Origin: Neisseria cinerea
GTDB lineage: Bacteria; Pseudomonadota; Gammaproteobacteria; Burkholderiales; Neisseriaceae
Assembly: GCF_900475315.1 (NCBI RefSeq)
Contig: NZ_LS483369.1
Location: forward strand, 744,001-808,000
Direction: 5' to 3'
DNA length: 64,000 nucleotides
Shown here: one piece after another, positions 50,087 to 59,899 of the stretch
Numbering within the stretch: the first letter of the stretch is position 1
How the letters are laid out: every line of letters starts with the position of its first letter
The notes under the pieces: model-generated
The model's input: the letters and a program-made list of their open reading frames with translations, nothing else
What the model was told of the DNA's origin: nothing
The model's database searches: none
Translations under genes and position numbers: made by a program

Positions 50087-50914
50087 TTATTTCTGACAGT
50101 TCGGACAATAAAACGTTCCGCGCTGCCCCAAAATTTCTTTCACAATCAAACCGCCGCATCTTACACACTGCAGATTGTGCCGCCCATATACGGTATATTC
50201 TTGCTGAAAGTAGCCGCTTTTACCGTTACTGTCCACAAAATCCTTTAATGTGCTGCCGCCTGTTTCAATGGCGCGCCTCAAAACTGCTTTAACTGCATCA
50301 ACCAAAACCGCACACTCTTTCTTTTTTACCCGGCAGGCAGGGCGTTTTGGCGAAATAGCCGCCCTAAACAGACTTTCATTGGCATAAATATTGCCTACGC
50401 CGACCACGACGGCATTGTCCATCAGGGCCAGCTTGACTGCCCGTTTCTGGGTTTTCAGCCTTGCATACAGATAATCCGCGCAAAATACTTCCGACAGAGG
50501 TTCAGGTCCCAGCTTTTCCAGCAGCGGATGATGCTCTTCGATACCTTCATACCAAAGTATTGCGCCGAACCTCCTCGGATCATGGTAACGTAAAACCGTG
50601 CCGTCCGAAAAGACAAAATCCGTATGATCATGCTTACCCGGCTTGCCGATACGTTCGTCCGAAGGCGTGAAAATCCGCAAACTTCCCGACATTCCCAAGT
50701 GAATCAGTAAAATTCCCATTGGGAAACGAACAATCAGATATTTTGCCCTCCTGCCGCAAGACAAAACCTGCTGACCGGACAAAATATCCCCCAATGCAGG
50801 ATTAACCTGCCAGCGCAACTTCGGCTGGCGCAATATCACGGTTTCCACCGTTTTACCTTCGATATGGGGCGCGATGCCGCGCAACGTCGTTTCTACTTCC
50901 GGTAATTCCGGCAT
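50087..50914 (-). CDS. mutM: formamidopyrimidine-DNA glycosylase MutM (Fpg)
   Basis: Removes oxidised purines such as 8-oxoguanine. It has 275 aa. The N-terminal [13 protein letters not shown] carries the catalytic Pro and Glu; [22 protein letters not shown] is in the core. The C-terminal zinc finger has VRCGG and YCPNC, with [10 protein letters not shown] before it. The open frame runs upstream to 51010 but this start is fixed by the MPELPE N-terminus. Confidence 0.95.
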   Translation of the reverse strand: MPELPEVETTLRGIAPHIEGKTVETVILRQPKLRWQVNPALGDILSGQQVLSCGRRAKYLIVRFPMGILLIHLGMSGSLRIFTPSDERIGKPGKHDHTDFVFSDGTVLRYHDPRRFGAILWYEGIEEHHPLLEKLGPEPLSEVFCADYLYARLKTQKRAVKLALMDNAVVVGVGNIYANESLFRAAISPKRPACRVKKKECAVLVDAVKAVLRRAIETGGSTLKDFVDSNGKSGYFQQEYTVYGRHNLQCVRCGGLIVKEILGQRGTFYCPNCQK

Positions 50915-50961
50915 AATTCCTCCCAAAATGCCCTTCGGCCCATGCCGTCTGAAACATCTAC

Positions 50962-51627
50962 CTAATCCGCAACCCTTGCCGCACCTGCTGCAACAGTTTT
51001 GCCGTCCCAAAATCCTTCCTGCGTCCGCAGGGGCGTTACACCCGCCACATTCTTAATCAAAACCAAACCGTATACTGCGGCACACTGCGGCCACCAACGG
51101 TCGCCCGCCTTTTCCATAAACTGCCAAAAACGTATTTTTCTGAGCGAAGAAACCGCCGGCAGATACACCATAAATTTTCCATATTCGATGTCGAAACCGA
51201 TATCGGCGAGCTGTTTCTTCAACTCATGAAGCGGCAGACAAAACCGTTTTTCCGGCAAACGGACACCGTCAAACCATGAACCCAGCCCCCAAAGCGAATA
51301 CGGATTAAAACCCGTCAGTATCAAGCGTCTGGACGGTTTTAATATTCGATGCGCCTCGGACAGGATTTGCGAAGGGATACCGCATTCCAGCGTATGCGGC
51401 AAAAGCAGCATATCTGCAGAAATATCTGCCAAAGCCATCTCTTCTGCCGACATCGACATATCACGCGGTACGCAGACAATATCTTCAGACGGCCTCAACC
51501 ACGGACCGCCCACCTGAAGTGCACACATTCCCCCAAAACGGTATGACGCCACATACCGATTAAAGAAATCCTGTTCCAATTTTGCAACATACCGCCCCAT
51601 CGCCTCATGTTCAAACCATGAATCCAT
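50962..51627 (-). CDS. class I SAM-dependent methyltransferase
   Basis: 221-aa protein of the Methyltransf_11 type. The SAM-binding loop is degenerate (ALQVGGPWL near 36), but the later motifs [12 protein letters not shown] and [25 protein letters not shown] are typical. The substrate is unknown. Together with mutM and nlaA it forms a same-strand cluster; a DUS lies between it and mutM. Confidence 0.8.
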   Translation of the reverse strand: MDSWFEHEAMGRYVAKLEQDFFNRYVASYRFGGMCALQVGGPWLRPSEDIVCVPRDMSMSAEEMALADISADMLLLPHTLECGIPSQILSEAHRILKPSRRLILTGFNPYSLWGLGSWFDGVRLPEKRFCLPLHELKKQLADIGFDIEYGKFMVYLPAVSSLRKIRFWQFMEKAGDRWWPQCAAVYGLVLIKNVAGVTPLRTQEGFWDGKTVAAGAARVAD

Positions 51628-51814
51628 ATCACATCCGTTTCCGCGACATTTCCCGCCGGTATTCTATTCTAAACACGAACTCTGTCAAAAACACATTTTC
51701 CATCCCAAACCACTCCCCATACCAATCCGTACAAATGTTCTATAAAACTTGACGCTTTTTCAAGCAAACAGTACCATCGGACGATAAAATATGTTTATCC
51801 CCCCGATATAAATC

Positions 51815-53779
51815 ATGTCCAAACTCAAAACCATCGTACTGACCGCTTCAGGTCTGTCCGTTTGTCCGGGTTTCCTATATGCCCAAAACACCTCATCACA
51901 CCAAGTCGGTTTAGCGATTATGCGGTTAAACTCTTCAATACTTGACCAAGCCCCCAAACAATATTTCCAATCCGGCAGCCTATGGAGCGCACTGCGCCAA
52001 GACTTCCGCATGTCCGAAGTCAATCCCGAACTGGTACGCCGCCACGAAAGCAAACTCATCGAAAGCCGCGGCTATTTCGACAGAATTATCGCCCGCAGCA
52101 AACCCTATATGTACCATATTGCCAATGAAGTCAAAAAGCGCAATATGCCCGCCGAGGCCGCCCTGCTTCCCTTTATCGAAAGTGCGTTTGTTACAAAAGC
52201 CAAATCACACGTCGGCGCATCGGGCTTATGGCAGTTCATGCCCGCTACCGGCAGACATTACGGTTTGGAAAAGACACCGGTTTATGACGGCAGGCACGAC
52301 GTTTACGCCGCCACAGATGCCGCACTCAACTACCTGCAATACCTATACGGACTGTTCGGCGACTGGCCGCTTGCATTTTCCGCCTACAACTGGGGGGAAG
52401 GCAATGTCGGACGCGCCATCAACCGCGCACGGGCTCAAGGTCTCGAACCGACCTACGAAAACCTGCGTATGCCCAATGAAACACGTAACTACGTCCCCAA
52501 ACTCCTTGCCGTACGCAACATTATTGCCAACCCCCAATCTTTCGGCATCAGCATCAGCGATATAGACAACAAACCGTATTTTCAGGCAATTGAACTGGAC
52601 CACCCCATCGATAACGAAGCCATTACCCGGCTTGCCGGCATTACACAAAGCGAGCTGCTCGCCCTAAACCCGGCATTCAACGTTCCTGCGTTCATTCCTA
52701 AAAGCAAACGCAAGCTGCTGCTCCCCGTTGGGTCAGTACAAACCTTCCAAAGCAACTATCTGAACTCAAGCCCTGACAGCCTGTTTTCTTGGGAAACCTA
52801 CACCCCCGCATCGAAAACTGCCTTGTCCGACATTGCTTCTGCAACCGGTATGAGCATTGCCGACATCAAACGCCTCAACAACCTGAACGGCAACCTGGTT
52901 AACGCAGGACGCAGCATCCTCGTTACCAAAAACAGTCCTGCCCTTCAGACGGCATTCGAATCCGTTGCCTCCATCGACATTGACAATACGCCCGACACCT
53001 ATCGTTCCAACATGCCGGCGGAACCTGTCAACATTACCCTTTCAGCCGTTCAAGCTCAACCCATACAGGCTGCAAATGTTGCCGTTACACCCATAGAGTC
53101 TGCAACTCCCGCTCCGAAAAACGATTCACTCATCGTACAAAATCAAACCGGCATAGAAGACATCGCACAGGTTCTGTCCCAAAAACAAACGCCCATGCCG
53201 TCTGAAGTTAAGGCTACCGAATCTGCACAAAACATCACTCAAAACGATGTACAGACAGAAGACGAACTTATGCAGCTTATTGCACAAAATAATTTACGCA
53301 GGCTGGCAGAAGAAAGTGTTTCCAACGTCATCAACATACCTGATTCTGTTGCCGAATATAAAATTTCCGCACCCTCCCAGCATATTGTTGTTGCCAACAA
53401 CAAACGGCAAACCCGTTTGGAAACACGCATAGCCAGGGCTGCCGATACTGATATCTCCCCCCTTCACGCCAGCATCCACCGTGTTGTAGAAGGCGACACC
53501 CTATTCAACATTGCCAAACGCTACAACGTCAGCGTAGCCGATTTGATTATCGCTAATAACATTAAAGGCAACACCATCCAAAAAGGGCAAGTACTCCGTC
53601 TGGCACAGGCAAAACCTGCCAAAACCCACATAGACAAAGTGTCCTACACCATACGGAAAGGTGACACTTTCAAAAGCATCTCCGCACGCTTCAATATCAA
53701 TATTGACGACATCCGCAGACTCAACCCCGATTTGAATACCATCAACCCGGGACAGAGAATCAAACTGATCGGAAGCTAA
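51815..53779 (+). CDS. mltD: MltD-like lytic transglycosylase with LysM domains
   Basis: Cleaves peptidoglycan to anhydromuropeptides in the periplasm. It has 654 aa with a signal peptide ending LYAQ. The SLT domain includes the catalytic Glu in PFIESAF near 129, SHVGASGLWQFMPATGRHYGL and AFSAYNWGEGNV. A degenerate LysM lies near 325-370 and two clear ones near 556-598 (HRVVEGDTLFNIAKRYNVS) and 607-654 (YTIRKGDTFKSISARFN). Between them is a low-complexity linker of ~170 residues that contains an in-frame DUS. Confidence 0.9.
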   Translation: MSKLKTIVLTASGLSVCPGFLYAQNTSSHQVGLAIMRLNSSILDQAPKQYFQSGSLWSALRQDFRMSEVNPELVRRHESKLIESRGYFDRIIARSKPYMYHIANEVKKRNMPAEAALLPFIESAFVTKAKSHVGASGLWQFMPATGRHYGLEKTPVYDGRHDVYAATDAALNYLQYLYGLFGDWPLAFSAYNWGEGNVGRAINRARAQGLEPTYENLRMPNETRNYVPKLLAVRNIIANPQSFGISISDIDNKPYFQAIELDHPIDNEAITRLAGITQSELLALNPAFNVPAFIPKSKRKLLLPVGSVQTFQSNYLNSSPDSLFSWETYTPASKTALSDIASATGMSIADIKRLNNLNGNLVNAGRSILVTKNSPALQTAFESVASIDIDNTPDTYRSNMPAEPVNITLSAVQAQPIQAANVAVTPIESATPAPKNDSLIVQNQTGIEDIAQVLSQKQTPMPSEVKATESAQNITQNDVQTEDELMQLIAQNNLRRLAEESVSNVINIPDSVAEYKISAPSQHIVVANNKRQTRLETRIARAADTDISPLHASIHRVVEGDTLFNIAKRYNVSVADLIIANNIKGNTIQKGQVLRLAQAKPAKTHIDKVSYTIRKGDTFKSISARFNINIDDIRRLNPDLNTINPGQRIKLIGS

Positions 53780-53842
53780 TTCAAGCGAAGTACATGACAG
53801 GGTCTGACAACCCTGTCATCATCTACATTTTCAAATACCGTC

Positions 53843-54535
53843 ATGAAACTTATCAAATACCTTCAATATCAAGGCATAGGGAGCCGAAAACAATGCCAAT
53901 GGCTGATTGCCGGCGGTTATGTTTTCATTAACGGCACTTGTATAGATGATGCCGATGCGGACATTGATTCAGCCTCTGTCTATACCTTAGACATAGACGG
54001 CAAAGCAGTAACCGTTATTCCCGAACCTTATTTCTATATCCTGCTCAACAAACCCGCAGATTACGAAACTTCACACAAACCGAAGCACTACCGCAGCATA
54101 TTCAGCCTGTTCCCCGACAATATGCGCAATATTGACATGCAGGCAGTCGGCAGGCTGGATGCAGATACGACCGGCGTATTACTGATTACCAACGATGGCA
54201 AACTGAATCACAACCTTACCTCTCCGAGCCGTAAGATTCCCAAATTATACGAGGTAACACTCAAGCATCCTGCTGACGGAATGCTCTGTGAAACGCTAAA
54301 AAACGGCGTCCTGCTTCATGATGAAAATGAAACCGTTTGCGCCGCTGATGCCAACTTAGAGAGCCCGACCACATTATCACTGACCATTACGGAAGGCAAA
54401 TACCATCAGGTCAAACGGATGATAGCGGCCGCAGGCAACCGCGTGCAGCATCTTCATCGCAGACAATTCGCACATCTGGAAACAGAAAACCTCAAACCCG
54501 GGGAATGGAAATTTATCGAATGTCCAAAATTCTGA
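53843..54535 (+). CDS. rsuA: 16S rRNA pseudouridine synthase RsuA
   Basis: Makes pseudouridine 516 in 16S rRNA. It has 230 aa: an N-terminal S4-type RNA-binding domain (MKLIKYLQYQGIGSRKQCQWL), the catalytic Asp in VGRLDADTTGVLLIT near 108, and the C-terminal EGKYHQVKRMIAAAGNRV. RsuA rather than RluE/RluB is favoured by length and the short S4 region, but paralogues are hard to separate by eye. Confidence 0.88.
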   Translation: MKLIKYLQYQGIGSRKQCQWLIAGGYVFINGTCIDDADADIDSASVYTLDIDGKAVTVIPEPYFYILLNKPADYETSHKPKHYRSIFSLFPDNMRNIDMQAVGRLDADTTGVLLITNDGKLNHNLTSPSRKIPKLYEVTLKHPADGMLCETLKNGVLLHDENETVCAADANLESPTTLSLTITEGKYHQVKRMIAAAGNRVQHLHRRQFAHLETENLKPGEWKFIECPKF

Positions 54536-54606
54536 AACAAAATTCCATAATTTCCCTATATTCAACTATATGCTTATTAAATAAGTAGTTTTACAAAAAT
54601 TAACTC

Positions 54607-54644
54607 AAAAAAAAAAAAAAAAAACAGTTAGTTTGCGATATAAT
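54607..54644 (+). promoter_or_regulatory. A18 tract joined to a TATAAT promoter
   Basis: Eighteen consecutive A residues (54607-54624) end 14 bases before a perfect -10 TATAAT (54639-54644). The -35 position falls inside the A run, with no TTGACA nearby, so the number of A residues would change which bases stand at -35. Such tracts vary in length by slippage in Neisseria. Confidence 0.6.
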
Positions 54645-54650
54645 TCATTT

Positions 54651-54748
54651 GTCTGAGTAACGCCTGTTCAAGCAGGCTTATGAGTAAGACGTTTTCCCCG
54701 TAATGTGTTTGGCCATCTATACTTCCCCTTGTATAGATGGTTTTTTTT
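54651..54748 (+). ncRNA. probable small regulatory RNA, about 98 nt
   Basis: Begins about seven bases after TATAAT and ends in a rho-independent terminator, with no reading frame worth calling. The first part can fold into a long interrupted hairpin: GTCT pairs with AGAC at its base and GCCTG with CAGGC at its tip. A single-stranded stretch follows (GTTTTCCCCGTAATGTG), then the terminator stem. It lies between rsuA and an SNF-family transporter and is transcribed in the same direction. The unpaired pyrimidine-rich segment could contact ribosome-binding sites. The RNA is inferred from signals only. Confidence 0.6.
54713..54748 (+). terminator. rho-independent terminator of the small RNA
   Basis: CCATCTATAC and GTATAGATGG form a perfect 10-bp stem with loop TTCCCCTT, followed by eight T. 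Confidence 0.9.
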
Positions 54749-55016
54749 ATCTTCATTTACTACTATTACCGGTGCAACATCTCCACCCATATGACATCTG
54801 AAATTTCATTTCACCGTCCCGTTGTAGAAAAATAAACGATTAATCCATCTATAAAATCTGATTCAATCCTTGTTGATTTATACAAATTAGCAATATCCCC
54901 TATAAAATATAACTCCATCAGTGAAAATAACTATACACTTAAAAAACAATCAGTCAGTTCCTGTTAAAAAACGCGTGTAGAATTTCCACCTCATCTTAAT
55001 CAAACACTGTTGCAAT

Positions 55017-56381
55017 ATGTCTTCCAACACCAATCGTCAAACCTGGTCCAGCCGATTAACCTATATCCTGACCGTTGCCGGAGCAACCGTCGGCTTTGGC
55101 GCAACTTGGCGTTTTCCTTACCTAGTCGGTGAAAACGGCGGCGGCGCGTATGTATTTTTATTCTGTATCGCCATGCTCGTTATCGGCATCCCGATGATTT
55201 TGGTAGAAAACGTCATCGGGCGGCGCAAAGGTGTGAATGCGCTGGATGCGTTCGGCGGCTCTATGAACGGCAAACCCGTCGCCAAAATTTGGAAGCTGGT
55301 CGGCTGGATGGGCTTGGTCGGTGCGTTCGGCATTATGGCGTATTACATGGTGCTCGGTGGCTGGGTAATCAGCTATATCGTTAATATTATTGGCGGAAAC
55401 CTGAATATTTCCAGCCCTGTCAACGGCGAACTAACGAAAAGCTTCTTTACCGAACATATCGAAAACAGCCCTTGGGAAATTGCGTTCTACACTTTCTTGT
55501 TTGTCGTTGTGAACCAATGGATTTTAGTCAAAGGCGTTATCGGCGGTATTGAAAAAGCAGCGAAATACCTGATGCCGCTGTTGTTTTTGTTCCTGATTGC
55601 CATGGTCGTACGCAACGTTACCCTGCCGGGCGCAATGGAAGGGATTACTTTCTATCTGAAGCCTGATTTCAGCAAGATTACCACCGAACTTTTCGTCTTC
55701 GTTTTGGGACAAGTATTTTTCGCCTTGAGCTTGGGTTTCGGCGTGATGATTACCTTATCCAGCTATCTGGATAAAAACGAAAATCTGGTTCAGACGGCAG
55801 TTATCACGGCAATTACCAATACCATCATCGCCGTACTTGCAGGCTTTATGATTTTCCCGTCGCTCTTCAGCTTCGGCGTCGCACCCAATTCCGGCCCGAC
55901 TTTGGTGTTCCAAAGTTTGCCGATTGTGTTCTCGCATATGTGGGCAGGACCTGTGTTCGCCGTCATTTTCTTCTCTCTACTCCTGATTGCCGCGTTGACA
56001 ACTTCGCTGACGATTTATGAAGTGTTGATTACGACCATTCAGGAAAAAACCAAAATCCGCCGTACCGCCGCAATCACGATTGTATTGTCCGCCATCTTCA
56101 TCTTCGGCAATATTCCGTCCATTCTGAGCTATGGTCCGTGGAAAGATGTTTCCATATTTGGCAAAAATATTTTTGACGCTTTTGACTACATCAGCGGCAA
56201 CATCTTGTTTATGCTGACCGCGCTCGGCTCCGCATTGTTTGTCGGTTTCGTGATGAAGGACGAAGCGAAGGACGAACTACTTTATAAAGGCAATCATACG
56301 ACGGTCAATATCTGGTTTGCCTATGTGAAATACCTCGTGCCCCTCGTAATCCTGCTGATTTTTGTCAGCAACCTTTTCTGA
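55017..56381 (+). CDS. sodium-dependent transporter, neurotransmitter:sodium symporter (SNF) family
   Basis: 454-aa inner-membrane symporter with 11-12 membrane segments (LeuT fold), taking up an amino acid with sodium. WSSRLTYILTVAGATVGFGATWRFPYLVGENGGGAY contains the family's first-helix sodium and substrate site. MILVENVIGRRKG and GFGVMITLSSYLDKNENL are also typical. The exact substrate cannot be read. The 270-base upstream region after the small RNA terminator holds its promoter; a DUS hairpin ends it. Confidence 0.9.
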   Translation: MSSNTNRQTWSSRLTYILTVAGATVGFGATWRFPYLVGENGGGAYVFLFCIAMLVIGIPMILVENVIGRRKGVNALDAFGGSMNGKPVAKIWKLVGWMGLVGAFGIMAYYMVLGGWVISYIVNIIGGNLNISSPVNGELTKSFFTEHIENSPWEIAFYTFLFVVVNQWILVKGVIGGIEKAAKYLMPLLFLFLIAMVVRNVTLPGAMEGITFYLKPDFSKITTELFVFVLGQVFFALSLGFGVMITLSSYLDKNENLVQTAVITAITNTIIAVLAGFMIFPSLFSFGVAPNSGPTLVFQSLPIVFSHMWAGPVFAVIFFSLLLIAALTTSLTIYEVLITTIQEKTKIRRTAAITIVLSAIFIFGNIPSILSYGPWKDVSIFGKNIFDAFDYISGNILFMLTALGSALFVGFVMKDEAKDELLYKGNHTTVNIWFAYVKYLVPLVILLIFVSNLF

Positions 56382-56394
56382 TTCACACCGATTA

Positions 56395-56430
56395 ATGCCG
56401 TCTGAAAGCCATACTGACTTCAGACGGCAT
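56395..56430 (+). terminator. inverted DUS pair after the SNF transporter
   Basis: DUS and its complement with a 12-base loop, 14 bases past the stop. Confidence 0.75.
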
Positions 56431-56644
56431 TGCTTTTATTTCCACTCCAATATCCGAAATGCTAAAATCCGAACAAATTTATCAGGTTCTTAAGTTCGAT
56501 TAAAATTTCCTGAGTAACCGGTAATTCGCACGCTTAGACAATAATCCTTTGAAACAGGTAGAATCAGCCCATCAACGGGAAACACCCTTAGGACGGCATG
56601 TAAAATTAAAAATCCCACATGCCGAATTATCAGGAATACCTTTT

Positions 56645-57301
56645 ATGAACAGACAAAAAGTAATTGCTATCGACGGTCCGGGAGCATCAGGTAAGGGAAC
56701 GGTAGCCTCCCGAGTAGCAGCCGCATTGGGATATGACTATCTCGATTCTGGAGCACTTTATCGTCTGACCGCACTGTATGCACAAAAACAAGGTGTCCAA
56801 TGGCATGACGAGCACCGTGTTTCCGAACTTGCCGAAAAACTACCTACCGTATTTGCAGGAAGCAGCATCCTGCTTGACGGAGAAGACGTTTCAGACAGCA
56901 TACGGACAGAAGCCGTAGGTATGGGGGCATCCGCCGTTGCGCAATTGCCTAAAGTTCGTGCCGCCCTGCTGCAACGACAACGCGACTTCCTAACCGCCAA
57001 AGGGCTAGTTGCCGACGGACGGGACATCGGATCAGTCGTATTCCCCGAAGCCGAACTCAAAATCTTCCTGACGGCAGAATCCAAAATCAGGGCCGAACGC
57101 CGCGCCAAACAAATCGGCATCCCCTGCGAAGGCCCTGCATTCGACCGCATCCTATCCGACATTAAAGCCAGAGACGAAGCAGACCGCAACCGCACGCTCG
57201 CCCCCCTAAAACAGCAACCCGATGCCCTGCTTCTGGACACAAGCCATATGAGCATAGAAGAATCTATAAAAAAAGTACTTGATTGGTATCATAAAGTTTA
57301 A
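56645..57301 (+). CDS. cmk: cytidylate kinase Cmk
   Basis: Phosphorylates CMP and dCMP. It has 218 aa from this ATG, which follows AGGAATACCTTTT. The P-loop GPGASGKGT is near residue 11, and LDSGALYRLTALYA, VADGRDIGSVVFPEAELKIF and the LID-like AERRAKQ complete the family pattern. The open frame continues back to 56549 without family sequence. rpsA follows, the common cmk-rpsA-ihfB order. Confidence 0.95.
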   Translation: MNRQKVIAIDGPGASGKGTVASRVAAALGYDYLDSGALYRLTALYAQKQGVQWHDEHRVSELAEKLPTVFAGSSILLDGEDVSDSIRTEAVGMGASAVAQLPKVRAALLQRQRDFLTAKGLVADGRDIGSVVFPEAELKIFLTAESKIRAERRAKQIGIPCEGPAFDRILSDIKARDEADRNRTLAPLKQQPDALLLDTSHMSIEESIKKVLDWYHKV

Positions 57302-57330
57302 ATTTTCAGGTATAATCGCCCGCATTGCGT

Positions 57331-57366
57331 TTCAGACGGCATGAATTTCCCCATATGCCGTCTGAA
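57331..57366 (+). repeat. DUS pair in outward orientation in the rpsA leader
   Basis: TTCAGACGGCAT then ATGCCGTCTGAA with 12 bases between, the reverse order of the usual terminator pairs. The two arms can still pair. TATAAT at 57311-57316 lies just upstream as a possible rpsA -10, so this hairpin would be in the rpsA leader RNA. Confidence 0.65.
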
Positions 57367-57455
57367 ATCTTTATTTATCCGTCTGCCGCGCCAAGGGCGG
57401 CAGATATCCACCAACCTACCCCGCACCCCTTGGCGGTGTACCGAAAAGAGAATAT

Positions 57456-59141
57456 ATGACTATGGAAAATTTTGCCCAGCTGCTTGAAGAAAGCTTTACC
57501 CTGCAAGAAATGAACCCGGGTGAAGTGATTACTGCCGAAGTAGTCGGCATCGATCAAAACTTCGTTACCGTAAACGCAGGTCTGAAATCAGAATCTCTGA
57601 TTGACGTTGCCGAATTCAAAAACGCTCAGGGCGAGATTGAAGTTAAAGTTGGCGATTTCGTTACCGTTACCATCGAATCTGTTGAAAACGGCTTCGGCGA
57701 AACCAAACTGTCCCGCGAAAAAGCCAAACGCGCTGCCGACTGGATCGCTTTGGAAGAAGCGATGGAAAACGGCGACATCCTGTCCGGCGTTATCAATGGC
57801 AAAGTCAAAGGCGGCCTGACCGTTATGATCAACAGCATCCGCGCATTCCTGCCGGGTTCTTTGGTTGACGTACGTCCTGTAAAAGACACTTCTCACTTCG
57901 AAGGCAAAGAAATTGAATTCAAAGTGATCAAACTGGACAAAAAACGCAACAACGTTGTTGTGTCCCGCCGCGCCGTTCTGGAAGCTACTTTGGGCGAAGA
58001 GCGCAAAGCCCTGCTGGAAAACCTGCAAGAAGGCTCTATCATCAAAGGTATCGTTAAAAACATCACCGATTACGGTGCATTCGTTGACTTGGGCGGTATC
58101 GACGGTCTGTTGCACATCACCGACCTGGCATGGCGCCGTGTGAAACATCCAAGCGAAGTTCTGGAAGTCGGTCAAGAAGTAGAAGCCAAAGTCCTGAAAT
58201 TCGACCAAGACAAACAACGCGTTTCTCTGGGTATGAAACAACTGGGCGAAGATCCTTGGAGCGGCCTGACCCGCCGTTATCCGCAAGGCACCCGCCTGTT
58301 CGGTAAAGTATCCAACCTGACCGACTACGGTGCGTTCGTTGAAATCGAACAAGGCATCGAAGGCTTGGTACACGTTTCCGAAATGGACTGGACCAACAAA
58401 AACGTACACCCGAGCAAAGTTGTACAATTGGGCGACGAAGTCGAAGTAATGATCCTCGAAATCGATGAAAACCGCCGCCGTATCTCTTTGGGCATGAAAC
58501 AATGCCAAGCTAATCCTTGGGAAGAGTTTGCCGCCAATCACAACAAAGGCGACAAGATTTCCGGTGCCGTTAAATCCATTACCGATTTCGGTATCTTCGT
58601 TGGTCTGCCCGGCGGCATCGACGGCCTGGTTCACTTGTCTGACCTCTCTTGGACCGAAGCCGGAGAAGAAGCCGTACGTAAATACAAAAAAGGCGAAGAA
58701 GTTGAAGCCGTTGTATTGGCAATCGATGTTGAAAAAGAACGCATTTCCCTGGGTATCAAACAACTGGAAGGCGATCCGTTCGGCAACTTCATCAGCGTAA
58801 ACGACAAAGGCTCTCTGGTTAAAGGTTCTGTAAAATCTGTTGACGCTAAAGGCGCAGTAGTTTCCCTGTCTGAAGAAGTTGAAGGTTACCTGCCTGCTTC
58901 CGAATTCGCCGCCGACCGCGTTGAAGACCTGACTACCAAACTGAAAGAAGGCGACGAAGTTGAAGCCGTTATCGTTACCGTTGACCGCAAAAACCGCAGC
59001 ATCCGTCTGTCTGTAAAAGCGAAAGACGCTAAAGAAAACCGCGAAGCACTGAATTCAGTTAATGCTGCTGCAACTGCCAATGCCGGTACCACCAGCTTAG
59101 GTGACTTGTTGAAAGCCAAACTGTCCGGCGAACAAGAATAA
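57456..59141 (+). CDS. rpsA: 30S ribosomal protein S1
   Basis: Binds mRNA on the small ribosomal subunit. It has 561 aa with six S1 domains; recognisable repeats begin [102 protein letters not shown] and [20 protein letters not shown]. The ATG at 57456 follows AAAGAGAAT; a second ATG is two codons later. The long leader with a DUS hairpin may be part of S1 autoregulation. Confidence 0.97.
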   Translation: MTMENFAQLLEESFTLQEMNPGEVITAEVVGIDQNFVTVNAGLKSESLIDVAEFKNAQGEIEVKVGDFVTVTIESVENGFGETKLSREKAKRAADWIALEEAMENGDILSGVINGKVKGGLTVMINSIRAFLPGSLVDVRPVKDTSHFEGKEIEFKVIKLDKKRNNVVVSRRAVLEATLGEERKALLENLQEGSIIKGIVKNITDYGAFVDLGGIDGLLHITDLAWRRVKHPSEVLEVGQEVEAKVLKFDQDKQRVSLGMKQLGEDPWSGLTRRYPQGTRLFGKVSNLTDYGAFVEIEQGIEGLVHVSEMDWTNKNVHPSKVVQLGDEVEVMILEIDENRRRISLGMKQCQANPWEEFAANHNKGDKISGAVKSITDFGIFVGLPGGIDGLVHLSDLSWTEAGEEAVRKYKKGEEVEAVVLAIDVEKERISLGIKQLEGDPFGNFISVNDKGSLVKGSVKSVDAKGAVVSLSEEVEGYLPASEFAADRVEDLTTKLKEGDEVEAVIVTVDRKNRSIRLSVKAKDAKENREALNSVNAAATANAGTTSLGDLLKAKLSGEQE

Positions 59142-59151
59142 GGTTGCAGAC

Positions 59152-59466
59152 ATGACAAAGTCTGAGTTAATGGTTCGTTTGGCAGAAGTGTTTGCCGCTA
59201 AAAACGGTACCCATCTTCTGGCAAAAGACGTAGAGTACAGCGTAAAAGTCTTGGTCGATACCATGACTCGATCGCTTGCTCGAGGTCAACGTATCGAAAT
59301 CCGGGGATTCGGCAGCTTCGATTTGAACCATCGTCCTGCCCGTATCGGTCGTAACCCTAAAACTGGAGATCGAGTGGAAGTACCTGAAAAACATGTACCC
59401 CACTTCAAACCCGGTAAGGAATTACGTGAACGGGTTGACTTGGCTTTAAAAGAAAATGCCAACTAA
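59152..59466 (+). CDS. ihfB: integration host factor beta subunit
   Basis: Bends DNA as a heterodimer with IhfA. It has 104 aa: [16 protein letters not shown] at the start, [20 protein letters not shown] with the DNA-intercalating Pro, then [19 protein letters not shown]. The C-terminus is about ten residues longer than E. coli IHF-beta. It lies 10 bases after rpsA, the usual proteobacterial order. Confidence 0.95.
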   Translation: MTKSELMVRLAEVFAAKNGTHLLAKDVEYSVKVLVDTMTRSLARGQRIEIRGFGSFDLNHRPARIGRNPKTGDRVEVPEKHVPHFKPGKELRERVDLALKENAN

Positions 59467-59480
59467 ACCTTAGCATCAAA

Positions 59481-59504
59481 ACGCCGCCACCACGCGGCGT
59501 TTTT
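59481..59504 (+). terminator. terminator after ihfB
   Basis: ACGCCGC and GCGGCGT around a 6-base loop, followed by TTTTT; non-DUS type. Confidence 0.85.
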
Positions 59505-59899
59505 CTTTAGGCCACATTTTAACAATCAGTTGACCTGAGCCAAGTATAAATAAGGGGCAGACCGATTATTTTTTGACTGAAAGTCTATTCTATTAAATAA
59601 GGAAGAGTTTTGATATTCCGTTAATATCAACTTATGAGTTAAACGAAATTCTTTTTATCCGACAGGATAGGTTTCTATCTAAATGAAAAATCATCTTATC
59701 CCCTGATCTGCAGTCAAAATCAACTGTTTGTTAAAACATAGCCACGTGATTTAACTTCATCTGCTTCTTCAATACTTTGGGTTAAACGACCAATCGGTTA
59801 AGATGTAGATTTTTTATAATTAATTACAATCTACTTTTTAAACAACAAATTGCTAATTTCTATTTCGAACAACACAAAATTTTGCTTATTACACTGAAA
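59505..59899. other. AT-rich gap left of nmlR with a short coding relic
   Basis: About 395 bases without an intact gene. On the minus strand 59720-59796 reads PIGRLTQSIEEADEVKSRGY followed by VLTNS and a stop, with a stop codon directly upstream and no start; it looks like the C-terminal tail of a lost gene that I cannot name. Confidence 0.4.

Noticed and set aside
49992-50168. N-terminal extension of NlaA overlapping mutM
   Set aside because: It would overlap the mutM 3' end and contains a DUS; the ATG at 49991 fits the family.
57588-58763. 391-codon open frame antisense to rpsA
   Set aside because: Repeats in step with the S1 domains on the other strand; no independent ribosome site or family features.
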